Origin: Rutidosis leptorrhynchoides
Lineage: Eukaryota > Streptophyta > Magnoliopsida > Asterales > Asteraceae
NCBI RefSeq assembly: GCF_046630445.1
Contig: NC_092333.1
Location: 339,625,001 to 339,689,000, forward strand
Reading direction: 5' to 3'
DNA length: 64,000 nucleotides
Made by a program: the position numbers and the translations under genes. The notes under the pieces were generated by a model, which saw nothing but the letters and a program-made list of their open reading frames with translations, was not told the DNA's origin and searched no databases. Of the stretch, positions 24,043 to 41,804 are shown in pieces; the first letter of the stretch is position 1; every line of letters begins with the position of its first letter.

Positions 24043-26783
24043 TGTCACAACTCTAGCTTTTCGACTTAAGTTGTCTAGTTTGACTTCTTTAAGTTACAAT
24101 TTCTGACTTGACGAGTAAATTTAATGATCTATGTCTTGGTTTGTTTTTTGGGTTTGTATAACTCTAAGGTTGCATTTAGGTTTTACTTGTCTGAGTGTTA
24201 CCTCACACATTTTGCACAATGACCTAAAACCCTGGCTTATCACCAAAAACCCTAGTCTAACACCATAAACACTAGACTTGTAATTTATACCTTTATATAT
24301 AACAACTTAATAAGTGAACATATTAATCAAGTATTTAGATTAAAAACTTGTAACTAATTTACTTTGATATTAGATCATAAGTTAAGACTTTCTCTACATT
24401 TTATCATTTTCACAACTAGTCTTGATCATTTTGTACTAAGCCATTTCTTTCACTTAACTAACCTTAACCTATATTGATTAGAACCTAATCTTAGCTTACT
24501 TCCTAAACCGTAAACATACAAATAAAACACCTTAGATTATACTTTAGAAAAACTAAACAAGTACATGTACATTTGTGAACCAGAAATTTACAAGAACACT
24601 TGCACCATCATCATCAAAATCGCCTAGCATCGTCATCATCATCATCCGTATCATCATAATACCTCAACTAACACTTAATCTATAACTTAAAACACATGCA
24701 AAACATCATCATGAAGATCATTAATGGCAAATGGTGAGTCATCTCTCTCCTTTGCTCTCCTTGTAACACGCTACCACCACCATTCTCTATATAATCCCCC
24801 TCTCTTGCTCACTTCACTAATTTGATCACTCTCATTCACTCTCACACCTACATACATCCTAATTGCAGATCCTAAACACTCTTTAGTTCATATTCTTAAA
24901 GCCCTAAGATCAAAACTCTTCAAGGTATAACAAACTATCTAATTCTATTCATCATTTCTAGTCATTTTCAAGAACATTCATGGTGTAAAAGCTTGTTCTA
25001 GAGTGTTATATAGCTAACCATGATCTTGATGTTAGATCAGTAAACTTAAGATCTCTACATGTCCTATGTCATAAAATGAAGCTAAACTAAGAACTAAAGT
25101 GGTTAACTACATGACATTATTTTATCTTTGAGCTGTCCAAAATTTTACTTGAAGTTCATGACGTAAACACTAACTTATGATTGATCTCAGGAACTCACAA
25201 ATTAGTATGATGTTCATATATGTGTTTGAGACTTCTAGTAAAGTTTTCATGATTTATTTCAAAGAAAAAGTCATTTTTTCTTTCTATTTGGTGACACAAG
25301 TTCAGATTTGAAGTAATCTGACCAAGTGTCTAAGAATCATGTATAAATCAAAATATAAGATAGATCTTGAACAAAGGATTTTGATTCGAAAAATAGACAT
25401 AATATGGAAACCATGTATAGTTAAAACACCAAAAATCATTAAGAAATCATTGAGATATAGCCTTATCAAATTGACATAAGATTTTACTGAAGTCAGAATT
25501 TGGTCTAAAACCTTATCTCTAAAAATAAGGTTAATGAAGACCTGGAGGTTATTCCTTTTGAGAATAAGTACTTTTGTATGTCCTACGACCTCTATAAAAA
25601 TATTGAGTTAAACAAATGTGTTTTGCTATTTTTGAACTTGCCTAGGAACTTATAGTGTAAATTTGAACGGTTTTGCACACTTGTAAAAGAGTGAACTTTT
25701 GACCAACTTCTATTTTGAGTTTAGAGGCTAACTTTATATGGTTAGAAACTTTACTCAAAGAGATTTCCAGATATGGTAATCCCACCTTGAATGGATGTCT
25801 AGATTAATAGAAATACCTAAACTAATGTTATGGTAAAACTAGTCAAAACAGTCAAATCTTAAAACTATGAATTATATAACTTTTGAAACCGAGAACCGAA
25901 ATGGACATGTAAGATTACTTAAAAAATTGATCTTAGACCTAATCAAAATACTATATTAGATAGTATGACCTCTGACCTTATAAATATGTATTAGGTCTCA
26001 AGCCCGGAACACCGAACACAGTCTGACCAACTACCGTGTACGCTTTGCACCGCATCACTTGTGAGTTTGTAGTCCCATTTTTAATCAATCTTTTATACAT
26101 TTGGGATGAGATAATACTTGTTAACTATTTTACATATTGGACTCGAGTACTTATTACTATATTCTATGTTGAGTAACAAAGGTCAATTTTAGAAAGCCCG
26201 ATTTTGATATCGTTAATTACCGATTTGGTGAACGCGAATACTATGAATAGATCTATTTGAGGGTGACTCCTCACATCAGGATAGGCCTTCTAGGCTATCA
26301 GATGCATAACCTTCGACCATATGCACTTAGACCATAAGTGGCGCTTATTTTCGTGTACTTTTACGTTAACGTTCGATATCGAAAGCTCATAAACTAGAAT
26401 AACTTTTTAACTGTTTTGAACTGAAATCTTGAGGTCCATTTCCTATGCATTATAACCAAACCTATGAACTTACCAATATTTATATTGACGTTTTTAAGTA
26501 TTTATCTCAGGTACTTAGCTATTGGAGCATTTTCAGGTCTGGCATCGTGGAGTTTAAAAATGTCTTTTGTTTAAATCTAGTGTTGATTGGCTAGATTATG
26601 ATGTATTTGTATTCGTACTATGTTTGTATTTGTACTTTTGTAACCACGATGTACCAAAACGAAAAACAGAGACCATGATGTAATAAAATGTATGTTTCCG
26701 CTGCTACGTTGACTATAACCTAGGACACTATGTTAAAGCTCACACCACGTCTTGGGAAATCGAGACGGAGGTCGTGATAGACA
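24043..26783 (+). repeat. 5' LTR of E2, about 2741 bp
   Basis: Begins TGTCACAACTC and ends GACA next to the primer site. Compared with 32162-34912 it lacks about 19 bases near 25013 and has an extra TAGA near the end (26778-26781). The shared LTR modules lie at 26103-26120, 26247-26270 and 26469-26511. Confidence 0.93.
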
Positions 26784-26795
26784 TGGTATCAGAGC
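26784..26795 (+). other. Primer-binding site, initiator Met tRNA (E2)
   Basis: TGGTATCAGAGC directly after the LTR end. Confidence 0.92.
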
Positions 26796-26980
26796 TCGGG
26801 TTATATGGAATGTGGACAACATTAGTGTGCCTAGACCTGACCAACTATGATTGCATTAGTGTGTCCAACCTATAACTGAGTCAAAAATTTTCTAGTCTCT
26901 ACTATTTTTTGAGTCATATATTATTATTTTTACTCGTCGGAAATCCTATAGGCTAACTTTTATATGTTTTGTATGTTAAG

Positions 26981-27508
26981 ATGGCATCGTCTAGTTCTAT
27001 GAGATCCAACACTGTGACCGCACCTATAATCATTAGCGACAGTTCAGATGAAAACTCTAATAGGAATGAATTCGAAATGTACCAACCATTCTGGCGACGA
27101 TGGATATGGGTTCGTGAACTTTTAGGTAGATGGAATCAATAAGAGGGAACCCCGCACCATGAACATAATGTACCTCCAACCATTAATGGCAGGGATGGAT
27201 TAATGGGTCAATCAAAACAAGACACGATTTACACTTTGTTTGCTAGAATCTTTAGGCATGAGGGACATATTGAGTGACTACAGGGGACTGTTGATTATCT
27301 GTATATGAAAGAAAATCAAGATGGGAATGATTATCAGTTCAGTCATTTTGAGAGACAGCAGATTGGTCTATAGAAGACCATCGAGCTACAACAGCATCGG
27401 ATCAATGAGTTATCGGCAAGGAATCGTGACCTTGCGGAGCAAGTGACTAGTTTGGGAATTCGTTTGAATGAAGTGGTTTCGGTGGTTAATGCCATTGTTC
27501 CACAGTAG
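26981..27508 (+). pseudogene. Leader (pre-gag) ORF of E2, three in-frame stops
   Basis: The same position as the E1 leader ORF: 185 bases after the primer site and 293 bases before gag (298 in E1). The ATG directly follows TTAAG. A single frame runs to TAG at 27506 with stops at 27140 (TAA), 27275 (TGA) and 27371 (TAG) and no frameshift, so about 175 codons were once coding. The N terminus is Ser/Asp-rich (SDSSDE), a Trp/Arg-rich part follows (QPFWRRWIWVRELLGRW), and the C terminus is heptad-rich (RINELSARNRDLAEQVTSL) just before the stop, as in E1. No known domain is recognised. Confidence 0.72.
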
Positions 27509-27726
27509 ATCTACCGTTAGGGATTAGGAGTGTTGATTTTCTAGCTTACACTCTTAAGATATTCTTATATTGCGGATATTATAGGAAAAGTAATTAATAT
27601 ATTAGTTGTTTATATTAATGGAACTAACGGGTAGGTTAGATACCCAAATTTTGTAATATTAAAAGGCCGATCTTAATTAATGACTTTTATATTATAATTG
27701 TTTAACTTCATTTTCATATTAAGAGC

Positions 27727-27731
<5 letters not shown>

Positions 27732-27769
<38 letters not shown>
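27732..27769. repeat. TA dinucleotide microsatellite
   Basis: About 19 TA units in the space between the E2 leader ORF and gag. Confidence 0.9.
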
Positions 27770-27773
<4 letters not shown>

Positions 27774-27801
27774 ATTTGAATTGTCTTTCTTTTGTTAGAA
27801 A

Positions 27802-32125
<4,324 letters not shown>

Positions 32126-32127
<2 letters not shown>

Positions 32128-32161
32128 ATTTGAGGACGAAATTTTCTTAATGGGTAGGTAA
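32126..32161 (+). other. Polypurine-tract region and conserved pre-LTR block (E2)
   Basis: AAATTTGAGGACGAAATTTT followed by GGGTAGGTAA, immediately before the LTR; equivalent to 8755-8791 and 63031-63066. Confidence 0.75.
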
Positions 32162-34912
32162 TGTCACAACTCTAGCTTTTCGACTTAAGTTGTCTAGTTT
32201 AACTTCTATAAGTTACAATTTCTGACTTGACGAGTAAATTTAATGATCTATGTCTTGGTTTGTTTTTGGGTTTGTATAACTCTAAGGTTGCATTTAGGTT
32301 TTACTTGTCTGAGTGTTACCTCACACATTTTGCACAATGACCTAAAACCCTGGCTTATCACTATAAACCCTAGTCTAACACCATAAACCCTAGACTTGTA
32401 ATTTATACCTTTATATATAATAACTTAATAAGTGAACTTATTAATCAAGTATTTAGATTAAAAACTTGTAACTAATTCACTTGGATATTAGATCATAAGT
32501 TAATACTTTCTCTACATTTTATCATTTTCACAACTAGTCTTGATCATTTTGTACTTAACCATTTCTTTCACTTAACCAACCTTAACCTATCTTGATTAGA
32601 ACCTAATCTTAGCTTACTTCCTAAACCCTAAACATACAAATAAAACACCTTAGATTATACTTTATAAAAACTACACAAGTACATGTACATTTGTGAACCA
32701 AAAATTTACAAGAACACTTCCACCATCATCATCAAATCGCCTAGCATCATCATCATCATCCATATCATCATAATATCTCAACTATCACTTAATCCCTAAG
32801 TTAAAACACATGCAAAACATCATCATGAAGATCAATAATGGCAAATGGTGAGTCATCTCCCTCCTTTGCTCTCCTTGTGACACACCACCACCACCACTCT
32901 CTATATAATCCCCCTCTCTTGCTCACTTCACTCATTTGATCACTCTCATTCACTCTCACACCTACATACATCCTAATTGCAGATCCTAAACACTCTATAG
33001 TTCATATTCTTAAAGCCCTAAGATCAAAACTCTTCAAGGTATAACAAACTATCTAACTCTATTCATCATTTCTAGTCATTTTCAAAAACATTCATGGTGT
33101 AAAAGCTTGTCCTAGAGTGTTAAATCACTCAATGATGACTATATAGCTAACCATGATCTTGATGTTAGATCAGTAAACTTAATATCTCTACATGTCCTAT
33201 GTTTTAAAATGAAGCTAAACTAAGAACTAAAGTGGTGAACCACATGACACTATTTTACTTTTGAGCTGTCCAAATTTTTACTTGAAGTTCATGACTTAAA
33301 CATCAACTTATTTTTGATCTCAGGAACTCATAAATTATTACGATGTTCATATATGTGTTTAAGACTTCTAGTAAAGTTTTCATGATTTATTTCAAAGAAA
33401 AAGTCATTTTTCATTTTTATTTAGTGACACAAGTTCAGATTTGAAGCAATCTGACCAAGTGTCCAAGAATCATGTATAAATCAAATATAAGATAGATCTT
33501 GAACTAAAGGCTTTTGATTGGAAAAATAGACCTAATAAGGAAACCATGGATAGTTAAAGCACCAAATATTATTAAGAAATCATTGAGATATAGCCTCATC
33601 AAGTTGAGATAAGATTTTACTGAAGTCATAATTTGGTCTAAAACCTTATCTCCAAAAATAAGGTTAATGAAGACCTAGAGGTTATTCATTTTGAGAATAA
33701 GTACTTTTATATGTCCTAAGACCTTTGTAAAAATCTTGAGTCAAACAAATGTGTTTTTCTATTTTTGAACTTGCCTAGGAACTTATAGTGTAAATCTGAA
33801 CTGTTTTGCACACTTGTAAAAGAATGAACTTTTGACCAACTTCTATTCTGAGTTTAGAGGATAACATTACAAGGTTAGAAACTTTACTCAGAGAGTTTTC
33901 CAGAGATGGTAATCCCACCTTAAATGGATGTCTAGATTAATACAAACACCTAAACTAATGTTATGGTAAAACTAGTCAAAACAGTCAAATCTTAAAACTA
34001 TGAATTATATAACTTTTGAAACCGAGAACCGAAATGGACATGTAAGATTACTTAAGAAATTGATCTTAGACCTAACCTAAATACTATATTAGATAGTATG
34101 ACCTCTGACCTTATAAATATTTATTAGGTCTCAAGCCCGGAACACCGAACACAGTCTGACCGACTACCGTGTACGCTTTGCACCGCATCACTTGTGAGTT
34201 TGTAGTCCCATTTTTAATCAATCTTCTATACATTTGGGATGAGATAATACTTGTTTACTATTTTACATATTGGACTCGAGTACTTATAACTATATTCTAT
34301 GTTGAGTAACAAAGGTCAATTTTAGAAAGCCCGATTTTGATATCGTTGATTACCGGTTTGGTGAACGCGAATACTATGAATAGATCTATTTGAAGGTAAC
34401 TCCTCACATCAGGATAGGCCTTCTAGGCTATCAGATGCATAACCTTTGACCATATGCACTTAGACCTTAAGTGACGCTTGTTTTCGGGTACTTTTACGTT
34501 AACGTTCGATATCGAAAGCTAATAAACTAGAATAACTTTTTAACTATTTTGAACTGAAATCTTGAGGTCCATTACTTATGCATTATAACCAAACCTATGA
34601 ACTTACCAATATTTATATTGACATTTTTAATTATTTATCTCAGGCATTTAGCTGTTGGAGCATTTTTAGGTCGGGCATCATGGAGTTTAAAAGTGTCTTT
34701 TGTTTATATCTTGTGTTGATGAGCTAGATTATGATGTATTTGTATTCGTACTATGTTTGTATTTGTACTTTTGTAACCACGATGTACCAAAACAAAAAAC
34801 AGAGTCCGTGATGTAATAAAATTTATGTTTCCGCTGCTACGTTGACTATAACCTGGGACACTATGTTAAAGTTCACACCACATTTTGGGAAATCGAGACG
34901 GGGGTCGTGACA
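32162..34912 (+). repeat. 3' LTR of E2, 2751 bp
   Basis: Begins TGTCACAACTC and ends GTCGTGACA. The counterpart in the duplicated block is 44320-47070. Confidence 0.94.
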
Positions 34913-36717
34913 TGGTGAGTAAGGGAAGTATGACCTATGGTCGAATTTTTAAGAAGTCAGCAGAATTGAACCTATTAGCTTAGGATAGTCCTAAAGTGGA
35001 GGAGTAGTTGTAAATTACCTAATTTTGTGTTTTTCTAGTTTATAAGATAAAATAAATGCGATCAAATTTGTAATTCAGATAAGGTTAAAGTACGTGTATA
35101 CTATGATTTCGTTAGTTAATCTGTCGAGATTATGAAATGCCGGATCATGAATAGGTAGTGACTTTCCTACCACCCTTGTCAAGAGACATGTCACTGGGTA
35201 ATGCATTAGGCTTGAAGATTCTGAATAGACAGCAACGTCCCATACCCACGACGCCCGTGCAGCCTGATTACATGCATATACGTTCAGACGGCTCATCAAA
35301 ATTGAGTGACTCGGTTAGGTGATGTATTAACGTTCCAAAAGGTCTAAACTTTCTTAAGAATAATGATATACAAGGTATCCCATATCCGAGAGAGATGATG
35401 TGTGTTGATGCTTTCGTTAATGATTGGTTTTAAAAGATAGTTAGGCCCTTAAAAGAGTTTAACCATAAAGAACACCATGGCCAAGTCGGTGTGACTTCCA
35501 TGAACACATTCGGTTATCCTAACGGTGCAATGCTTGAGACCACGTTATGGTGAAGTGTACTAATCAGCACTGACCGGGTTCCATGGCCTTAGTTAGTAGA
35601 GGTACAGCTTACAACTACTGTTGTGCTTCAGTGTACACGTATGAAGTTTATATGCTTGGTGACTACACTAGCATGGTCTATGACCGACAGTGTACTATAG
35701 GCCTAGTGAGATGTTTCACTACGAAAGAGTCCTTAGTCTAAATCTAAAGCTTGGTGGACTTATTACAACCGGTGTGCCTCAGTCAAGCTTGCGTTGTATC
35801 CGATAGAATTCTCTTACCAAGGGGTGACGCAGATAGTGTACTCTGAATCGAGGTTCGCGACTTCCCAATAACAGAGCCAATAACTAGGTTCTACTAGTTG
35901 AAAAATCGATTGAGTTTAAAGCATAATCGGAAAGCATCTTGAGAACATACACAGTTCAATTATTGCATCATAACTAACTACATCATAGCATGCACTAAAG
36001 ATAACTACTCGCTAATCATGGTAACAATATCATAGATCATAACAATGAAAGACATTATATAAAGATAAAGGATAGAAGTACCAGTAGATTAAACGAGTTC
36101 TGAACGTATAAAAGTGACAACTTCAAACTCTAAACCGCTCTGAATACAATCTTCGTCGTTCTTCTCCGGTTACTAAATTTCTCGCTCGGAGTCGAAGTCC
36201 TTGAAAGTATGACTCTAATTATTGTAGTAAGAGAGAGAAAGAAGTGAATTGAAGTGTGTGGAAAATGGGATGACAAATGGCCCTTTAAATAGAAATGTTT
36301 TGGCAAGAAACGGCTAGCAAGCCGGCGCCACAACCCGGCTCCCATGCCCGTTTCCTGGCAAGCTGTTTCCGTAGCCCGTTTGTGGTGCCCGGTGTCTGGT
36401 TGATCTAGAAAGCCGGCCCAAATGACAAGCCGGCCTAGCAGGCCGTTTTGGTGATGTTTTTCTATTTTGCTTAGATCGTCTTGCTCGTTCCCGGGATCGT
36501 AACTTGGTTTCCGAGGTCGTAACTTGTCTTTCACCGTTTTCGCTCTAGGATCTTCGTTTTAGCTCCGTTTTACTTTATTCTTTTTGCATCGCCTTTGTAA
36601 TTACTTAATCTACAAAAATAACCAGCAAAGTGAATATTTTGGCGATAAAGTTTGGAACTTTATTATTTTTGGGGCTTAATATCGAGGTAAAAACATAACT
36701 TTTTAGCCGATATCAAC
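34913..36717 (-). mobile_element. X: LTR-like insertion, right fragment (copy 1)
   Basis: The minus strand begins TGTTGATATCGGC at 36717. It has a GC-rich region with repeated GCCGGC motifs (36301-36450), then a TATTTAAAG TATA-like box, then a long AT-moderate region. This is the layout of an LTR, probably of a Tat/Ogre-type element (inference). The minus-strand ORF 36130-36534 runs across this region and has no protein resemblance. No gag or pol is present, so X is a solo LTR or a non-coding piece. Confidence 0.6.
36283..36291 (-). promoter_or_regulatory. TATA-like box of X
   Basis: TATTTAAAG on the minus strand, just downstream of the GC-rich hairpin region. Confidence 0.5.
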
Positions 36718-38090
36718 AAGCTAGGGGATGAGACAGATGAGTGCTTCCACTTAAACTTGTTGACCAAGGACTTGAAGATAAGAAGCCAAACGCAGGTAAG
36801 GTAATTTTTTCAAATGAAAGTTGTTTCACAGTAGATTCTCGAAGGTATTATAAGAGAGAAAGATCGTACGAAGCGATAGAACGGGAAGAGGTCTCCTTTC
36901 TAGCCCTAGACACATACACCCCATGCGACTAATCTGTTACCATTAGCGGGTTGATCTTCAACAGAGAAGTGCATAAGATATACCTAGATAGTGGGAGCTC
37001 ATGTGATATAACGTACGAATATTGCTTCGCATAACTTAGTCCTGCCATTAAAGCTCTCCTAATGCCCTCCGCAAGTACCTTTAGTTGGTTTCGTGGGTGA
37101 AAGATGTTAGCCCATGGGAGAGATCAATATTGACTTCACCATTGGAAAACCACCAGTGATTAGAACAGAGACACTTGACTTCGTTGTAGTTTGATATACG
37201 TCTCTGCACAACATCCTGCTTGGAAGCGTAGCAATGGGGAAGATAGGGATAATAGTGTCAACCGTACATCAACTCATTAAATTTCACACAACCGAAGGTA
37301 AAGGGACACTTGATTCAACATATTATAACAACAAATTAGTCATGGCCAAGAAAAAAATTGAGAAATCAGTGGAACATATCCTCGATCCTTAAACATACAA
37401 GGATTACTCATTACAAAAGAACACAAGCTGAACGAACATAAACACCTGGAGCCAGTATATCAGAAGAAAAGAAGTATAACTCTAGTATGAGACAAAGCAG
37501 CCTGTAAAGAAGTAGATGATCTACTCAAAGAAGGCATAATCAGAAGCTAAGTACCCATCCTGGGTAGGAAATCTCATCATTGTCAAGAAAGAAGATGGAG
37601 GTTGGAGAATGTGCGTAGACTTCACCAACATCAACAAAGCTTTCCCTAAGGATTGTTAGCCATTGCCGAAAATTGATTAGTAGGTAGAATCTGTGAATGG
37701 ATACAAGTTGAAGTGTTCTTAGATGCCTACAAAGGCTACCACCAGATCCAGATGGCGAAAGAATATGAAGAGAAAACATCATTCTTTACAATCAAAGGAA
37801 TCTTCTGCTATCAGAAAATGCCCTTCGGATTAAAATCTGCAGGGGCAACGTACCCGAGACTTGTAGATAAAGCTTTCCAAAATTATTTAGGAAGAAATTT
37901 GGAAGCTTACATTGATTATATGTTCATTAAAAGCATCAAAGAAAATGATCTCTTAGAAGACATTCGGGAAACCTTCGACACGCTACGGTCAATCAATATG
38001 AAGCTTAACCCGGAGAAATGCTCCATTGGGGTTGGAGAAGGAAGGCTCCAAGGCAATTACATTACCAAGAGAGGAATTTAAGCAAACCTT
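36718..38090 (+). pseudogene. Tat-type gypsy gag end, protease, RT (copy 1)
   Basis: Resumes the host element at the zinc knuckle (GDETDECFHL, 36722 onward), then LVDQGLEDKKPNAGKVIF. The protease has IYLDSGSSCDITYEYCF (near 36975-37030). RT pieces include GGWRMCVDFTNINKAF-like coding near 37590-37640 and an open frame at 37713-38081 with FLDAYKGYHQIQMA, KMPFGLKSAGATYPRLVDK, and NLEAYIDYMFIKS in place of the usual YVDD-type active site (second Asp changed to Tyr). Homology stops at about 38090, where element Y begins on the other strand. RNase H and integrase are absent. Confidence 0.85.
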
Positions 38091-40085
38091 GATTGAATCT
38101 TGTGGGATGCACAATCTGCTTCCTTGAATAGAAAACCATCTTGTTCAACATAATCTCTTTTGGACTCGGCAGGGGAACAATTTGAAATTGGAGCAAAGTC
38201 TGGATCAGCTTCATATAACTCCTTAATAAATGAGAATCTAAGAACTCTAGCTTCCAGAATTAATAATATAAAATATCTCCTTGATAGAGCATCAGCAACA
38301 ACATTAGAAGTACCAGCCTTGTGTTTAGAAACAAGGGAGTACATCTGCAAGAATTTTACCCATTTTGCATGCCTTGGATTTAGTTTGTGCTGACCATTAA
38401 TGTATATCAATGCTTCATGATAAGTATAAAGAACAAACTACCTTGGCTTCAAATAATGAGACCAATGATCAACAGCTCGAATGATGGCATAAAACTCCTT
38501 CTCCTAAGTGTTATAATTTAGCTTAGACCCATTTAGTTTTTCACTAAAATAAGCTACTGGTCTTTTTTCCTTGCACTAGCACAACGCCAATGTCAACACA
38601 ACTTGCATCACATTCAAGTTTAAACAGCATATCAAAATTATGCAAGGCAAGTATAGGTGCTAAACTTAGCTTTTCCTTCAATAATTCAAATGCTTACTGG
38701 GCAGAACTCAACCATTCAAACACCCCATTCTTTAAACAATCAGTAATTGCAGCAACAATTGTGGAGAAGTCTTTGGTAAAACTTATATAGAATGAAGCTA
38801 AACCATGGAAACTTTTGACTTCAAGGATGTAAGAAGGACTAGGCCAAGATCTGATTGCTTCCACCTTAAATGAATCCATTAAAATGCCTTCTCTAGCTTC
38901 CCATATAACTGATATTGCCTTAACAGCTCAAATACTTTCCTTAAATGATCCAAGTGTTCTTCTTTAGTTTTTGAGTACACTAGAATGTCATCAAAGTAAA
39001 CAACCATAAACTGCCCAATAAGTGGCTTGAGCACTTCATTCATAAGTCTCATGAATGTGTTGGGTGTATTGGATAAATAAAAAGGCATAACTAACCACTC
39101 GAATAAGCCACCTTTGATCTTGAAAGCTGTCTTCCATTCATCTCCTTCTTTCATTCGAATCTGAGGATACCTAGTTCTAAGATCAACTTTGGAGAATACA
39201 CAAGAACCATGCAGCTCATCCATCATATCATTTAATCTAGGTATGGGATACCTATACTTGATGGTGATGTAATTAATAGATCTGCTATCTACACACATTC
39301 TCATAGAACATTCTTTCTTTGGAACCAGTAAAGTTGGTACTAAACAAGGACTCATGCTGATTCAAACATGCCCCTTTTACAATCAGCTCATGAATTTGCT
39401 TTTCTAACTCTTTTGCTTCACGAGGAGAACATCGATAAGATGCTTTGTTAGGAAGAACATATCCAGGTACAAGATCAATTTGTCGTTCAATACCCCTGAT
39501 TGGTGGTAAACCAGCAGGTAACTCAGTTGGGAACACATCAGCAAATTCAGATAACAATGGTTTTACCCAATCTGGTACTATATCATGCTGGCTCAACTCA
39601 TCACTCTCAACCAGCAGTAACAAGTAAGCACCAGTACTACCCTTTAACTCGTATCAACTTCAGCTTGAGTCATAAATAAAGTCTAATCATTCTTTGCAGT
39701 ACGGTCAGCTCTAAGTATTTTCACTAGGCTTTAAAGAAGTGATGGTGATATTTTACCCTTCACATACAGTGAGTAAGTATTTTGGTGTCCATTATGATAG
39801 AACAACTTATTAAATAAACTAGGTCTACCAAGTAGCACATGACAAGCATCCATAGGAATAACATCACAAGTAATCTCATCATGGTAAATACTAGGAAATG
39901 GGACAGTAATTTGGAAAGTAACCCTTACCTCATTTCCTTAGTTAAGCCATTGAAGTTTGTATGGATTAGGATGCTTCTTTGTAACCAACTCAGGCTTTTC
40001 CACCATGTAAGAAGATTCTGCATTAGCACAGCTGCCTCCATCAATAATCAGGCTGCATACTTTCCCTTTGACTGTGCACCTTGAA
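38090..40085 (-). pseudogene. Y pol: protease, RT, RNase H (copy 1)
   Basis: Protease region CSLIIDGGSCANAES with a DGG motif, typical of this chromovirus group, near 40030-40070. Then [58 protein letters not shown] (near 38960-39010); then the thumb region. The RNase H end has YINGQHKLNPRHAKWVKFLQ and [12 protein letters not shown]. The last recognisable part is GFLFKEAD followed, after a frameshift, by LCIPQDS near 38110. Several frameshifts and stops. Confidence 0.88.
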
Positions 40086-41290
40086 TTGAAGATGTTTTCA
40101 CGTTAGAACTTATCTTCAATAGTTCTGACGAGTGCATTACTCTTCGAATAATCAAAAACTCTCCAATATCAGCAACAACAAATGCTTCATTATCAGAATC
40201 ATCATATGCTGGTTTAGTTTCAAAACCCCTTTCTAAATCTTCAACCTCCTTTAGTGTAAGAGAACGCTGGTTAGGACATTGAGCTTGAAAATGCCCAAAT
40301 CCCTGGCACTTGAAGCATTTCCTTCTATCATCCTTGGGACTACCAGCTACAACATGTTCTTTGCCTTTAAATATCTTTGATGATGCCTCGTTATGCTTAG
40401 GCAGCATTGAGCATTGACCCTTCATAGACAGCATTGCTGGCTTGGAATAAGACATAAAATTATTATTTTTCTTTGCTTGTTTCTCCACTTTTATAGCCAG
40501 CTTGCAAGCACTCTCAAAAGTCTATAGAGGCTGCATTTCAACTTGATCATCAATAGAAGCATTTAAGCCTCCAACGAATCTTGCTATAGTGTGTTCTTCA
40601 GCTACATTGACATTGGTACGAATTTTGAGCTAGTCAAACTCTCTAATGTAATCATTAACGTTCATGCTACCTTGCTTTAGCGTGTTCATCTGTATATACA
40701 GATCTTGTTTGTAAGCTTGAGGAAAAAACATTTTCTACATACACTCTTTTAATTTGAACCAGGTTTTGATTATCTTCTTTCCTTCATATCGCCTTTCCTT
40801 TTTTAGATTATCATACCACATTAAAGCATACTTCTTTAGCCTGATTACAGTAACTTTCATTCCCTTTTTATCATCATAGCCTTTAACCTCCATAATTCAA
40901 TCTACGGTCTGAACCCATTCATAGTAATCTTTAGGATTAGAGGACCCTTCAAAATCAGGTGGATCTATCTTGTATCTTTCAAATCATCTGCTCGTCTCCT
41001 ATGCCTTCATCTTTGTATTGAAGAAGTATGAGATTCATCAGTAGATCCATGGCTACCATCTTCAGATTCAGTACTGGAAGATACAATGGTTGTATCTTCA
41101 TTTTCAGATCTAACTCTATTTCTTTTTGGCACACCATCTTCCAACAAATTAATCATTCTTTCCATCTGATGTTGCAGAGCTTCAATAGCTCTATCTTTTC
41201 GAAGATTATGAGTTTCTTCAAGAGTTATATTTCTAGGGATCTCAGATATTTCAAGTCAGATCTGGAAATAAGCTTTTCAGCTCAAAAATA
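40048..41290 (-). pseudogene. Y gag (copy 1)
   Basis: The minus strand begins with a heptad-rich segment (AIEALQHQMERMINLLED, near 41170-41210) and a Ser/acidic stretch (SSSTESEDGSHGSTDES). Gag homology follows (DPPDFEGSSNPKDYYEWVQT; LKKYALMWYDNL; QGSMNVNDYIREFD), and then a zinc knuckle CFKCQGFGHFQAQC in the open frame 40048-40488. Stops at several positions. It would have formed the particle. Confidence 0.87.
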
Positions 41291-41347
41291 GAGTATGAAG
41301 TGAAACAACAATAAAAATGATAAGAAAGCTTTAGATTAGCAACCTAA

Positions 41348-41359
41348 GCTCTGATACCA
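41348..41359 (-). other. Primer-binding site of Y (copy 1)
   Basis: TGGTATCAGAGC on the minus strand, three bases from the LTR. Confidence 0.9.
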
Positions 41360-41362
41360 CTT

Positions 41363-41804
41363 TGATGCGTAATTATGACTTTAAAAATGCAATTTAGAAC
41401 AAGCTTTATTCTCCCAATAGATCTGAACAGAAAACCCCCAATTTGTAATAGTAAATCCCAAAACAGAGTATAAAACTCTGAAAATAAGAACACAAAAGGA
41501 TAAAGAATCTAAAACTCAATTGATAAAGATACCACCACAACAAAGATCTAGAAACACTCCTAACCTTCAATTACAGCCGATAAAGATTCCATCACAACTA
41601 TAATATCATATATGAAGATTTGGATTTCACCACAATGTTTTATAATGTAACACCACAAACACTGATAAAGAACCACTCTTAGAAACTAGAATTAATAATT
41701 CATAAAGACACAGAGATTTTGTAAATAGATAACTTTCATTTATTCATCAACCAAGTTTTACAATTACAAGATGATAACTCCAAAATTATACATATTTTAC
41801 ATCA
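41363..41804 (-). repeat. 5' LTR of Y, about 442 bp (copy 1)
   Basis: On the minus strand it begins TGATG and ends CATCA, a 5-bp inverted terminus, next to the primer site. The second LTR is missing, so the outer end rests on the terminal motif only. Confidence 0.72.

Larger units (their letters stand above)
38090..41804 (-). mobile_element. Y: minus-strand Ty3/gypsy element, 3' part missing (copy 1)
   Basis: Minus-strand order from 41804: LTR, primer site, gag, protease, RT, RNase H, then a break at about 38090 just before integrase, where Tat RT starts on the other strand. Chromovirus-type pol (Reina/Galadriel-like, tentative). It carries many stops. The missing integrase and 3' LTR point to a deletion joining Y to the Tat element. 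Confidence 0.88.

Noticed and set aside
36130..36534. 134-codon minus frame in X, repeated at 48288-48692
   Set aside because: It spans the GC-rich hairpins and the TATA-like box of an LTR and resembles no protein.
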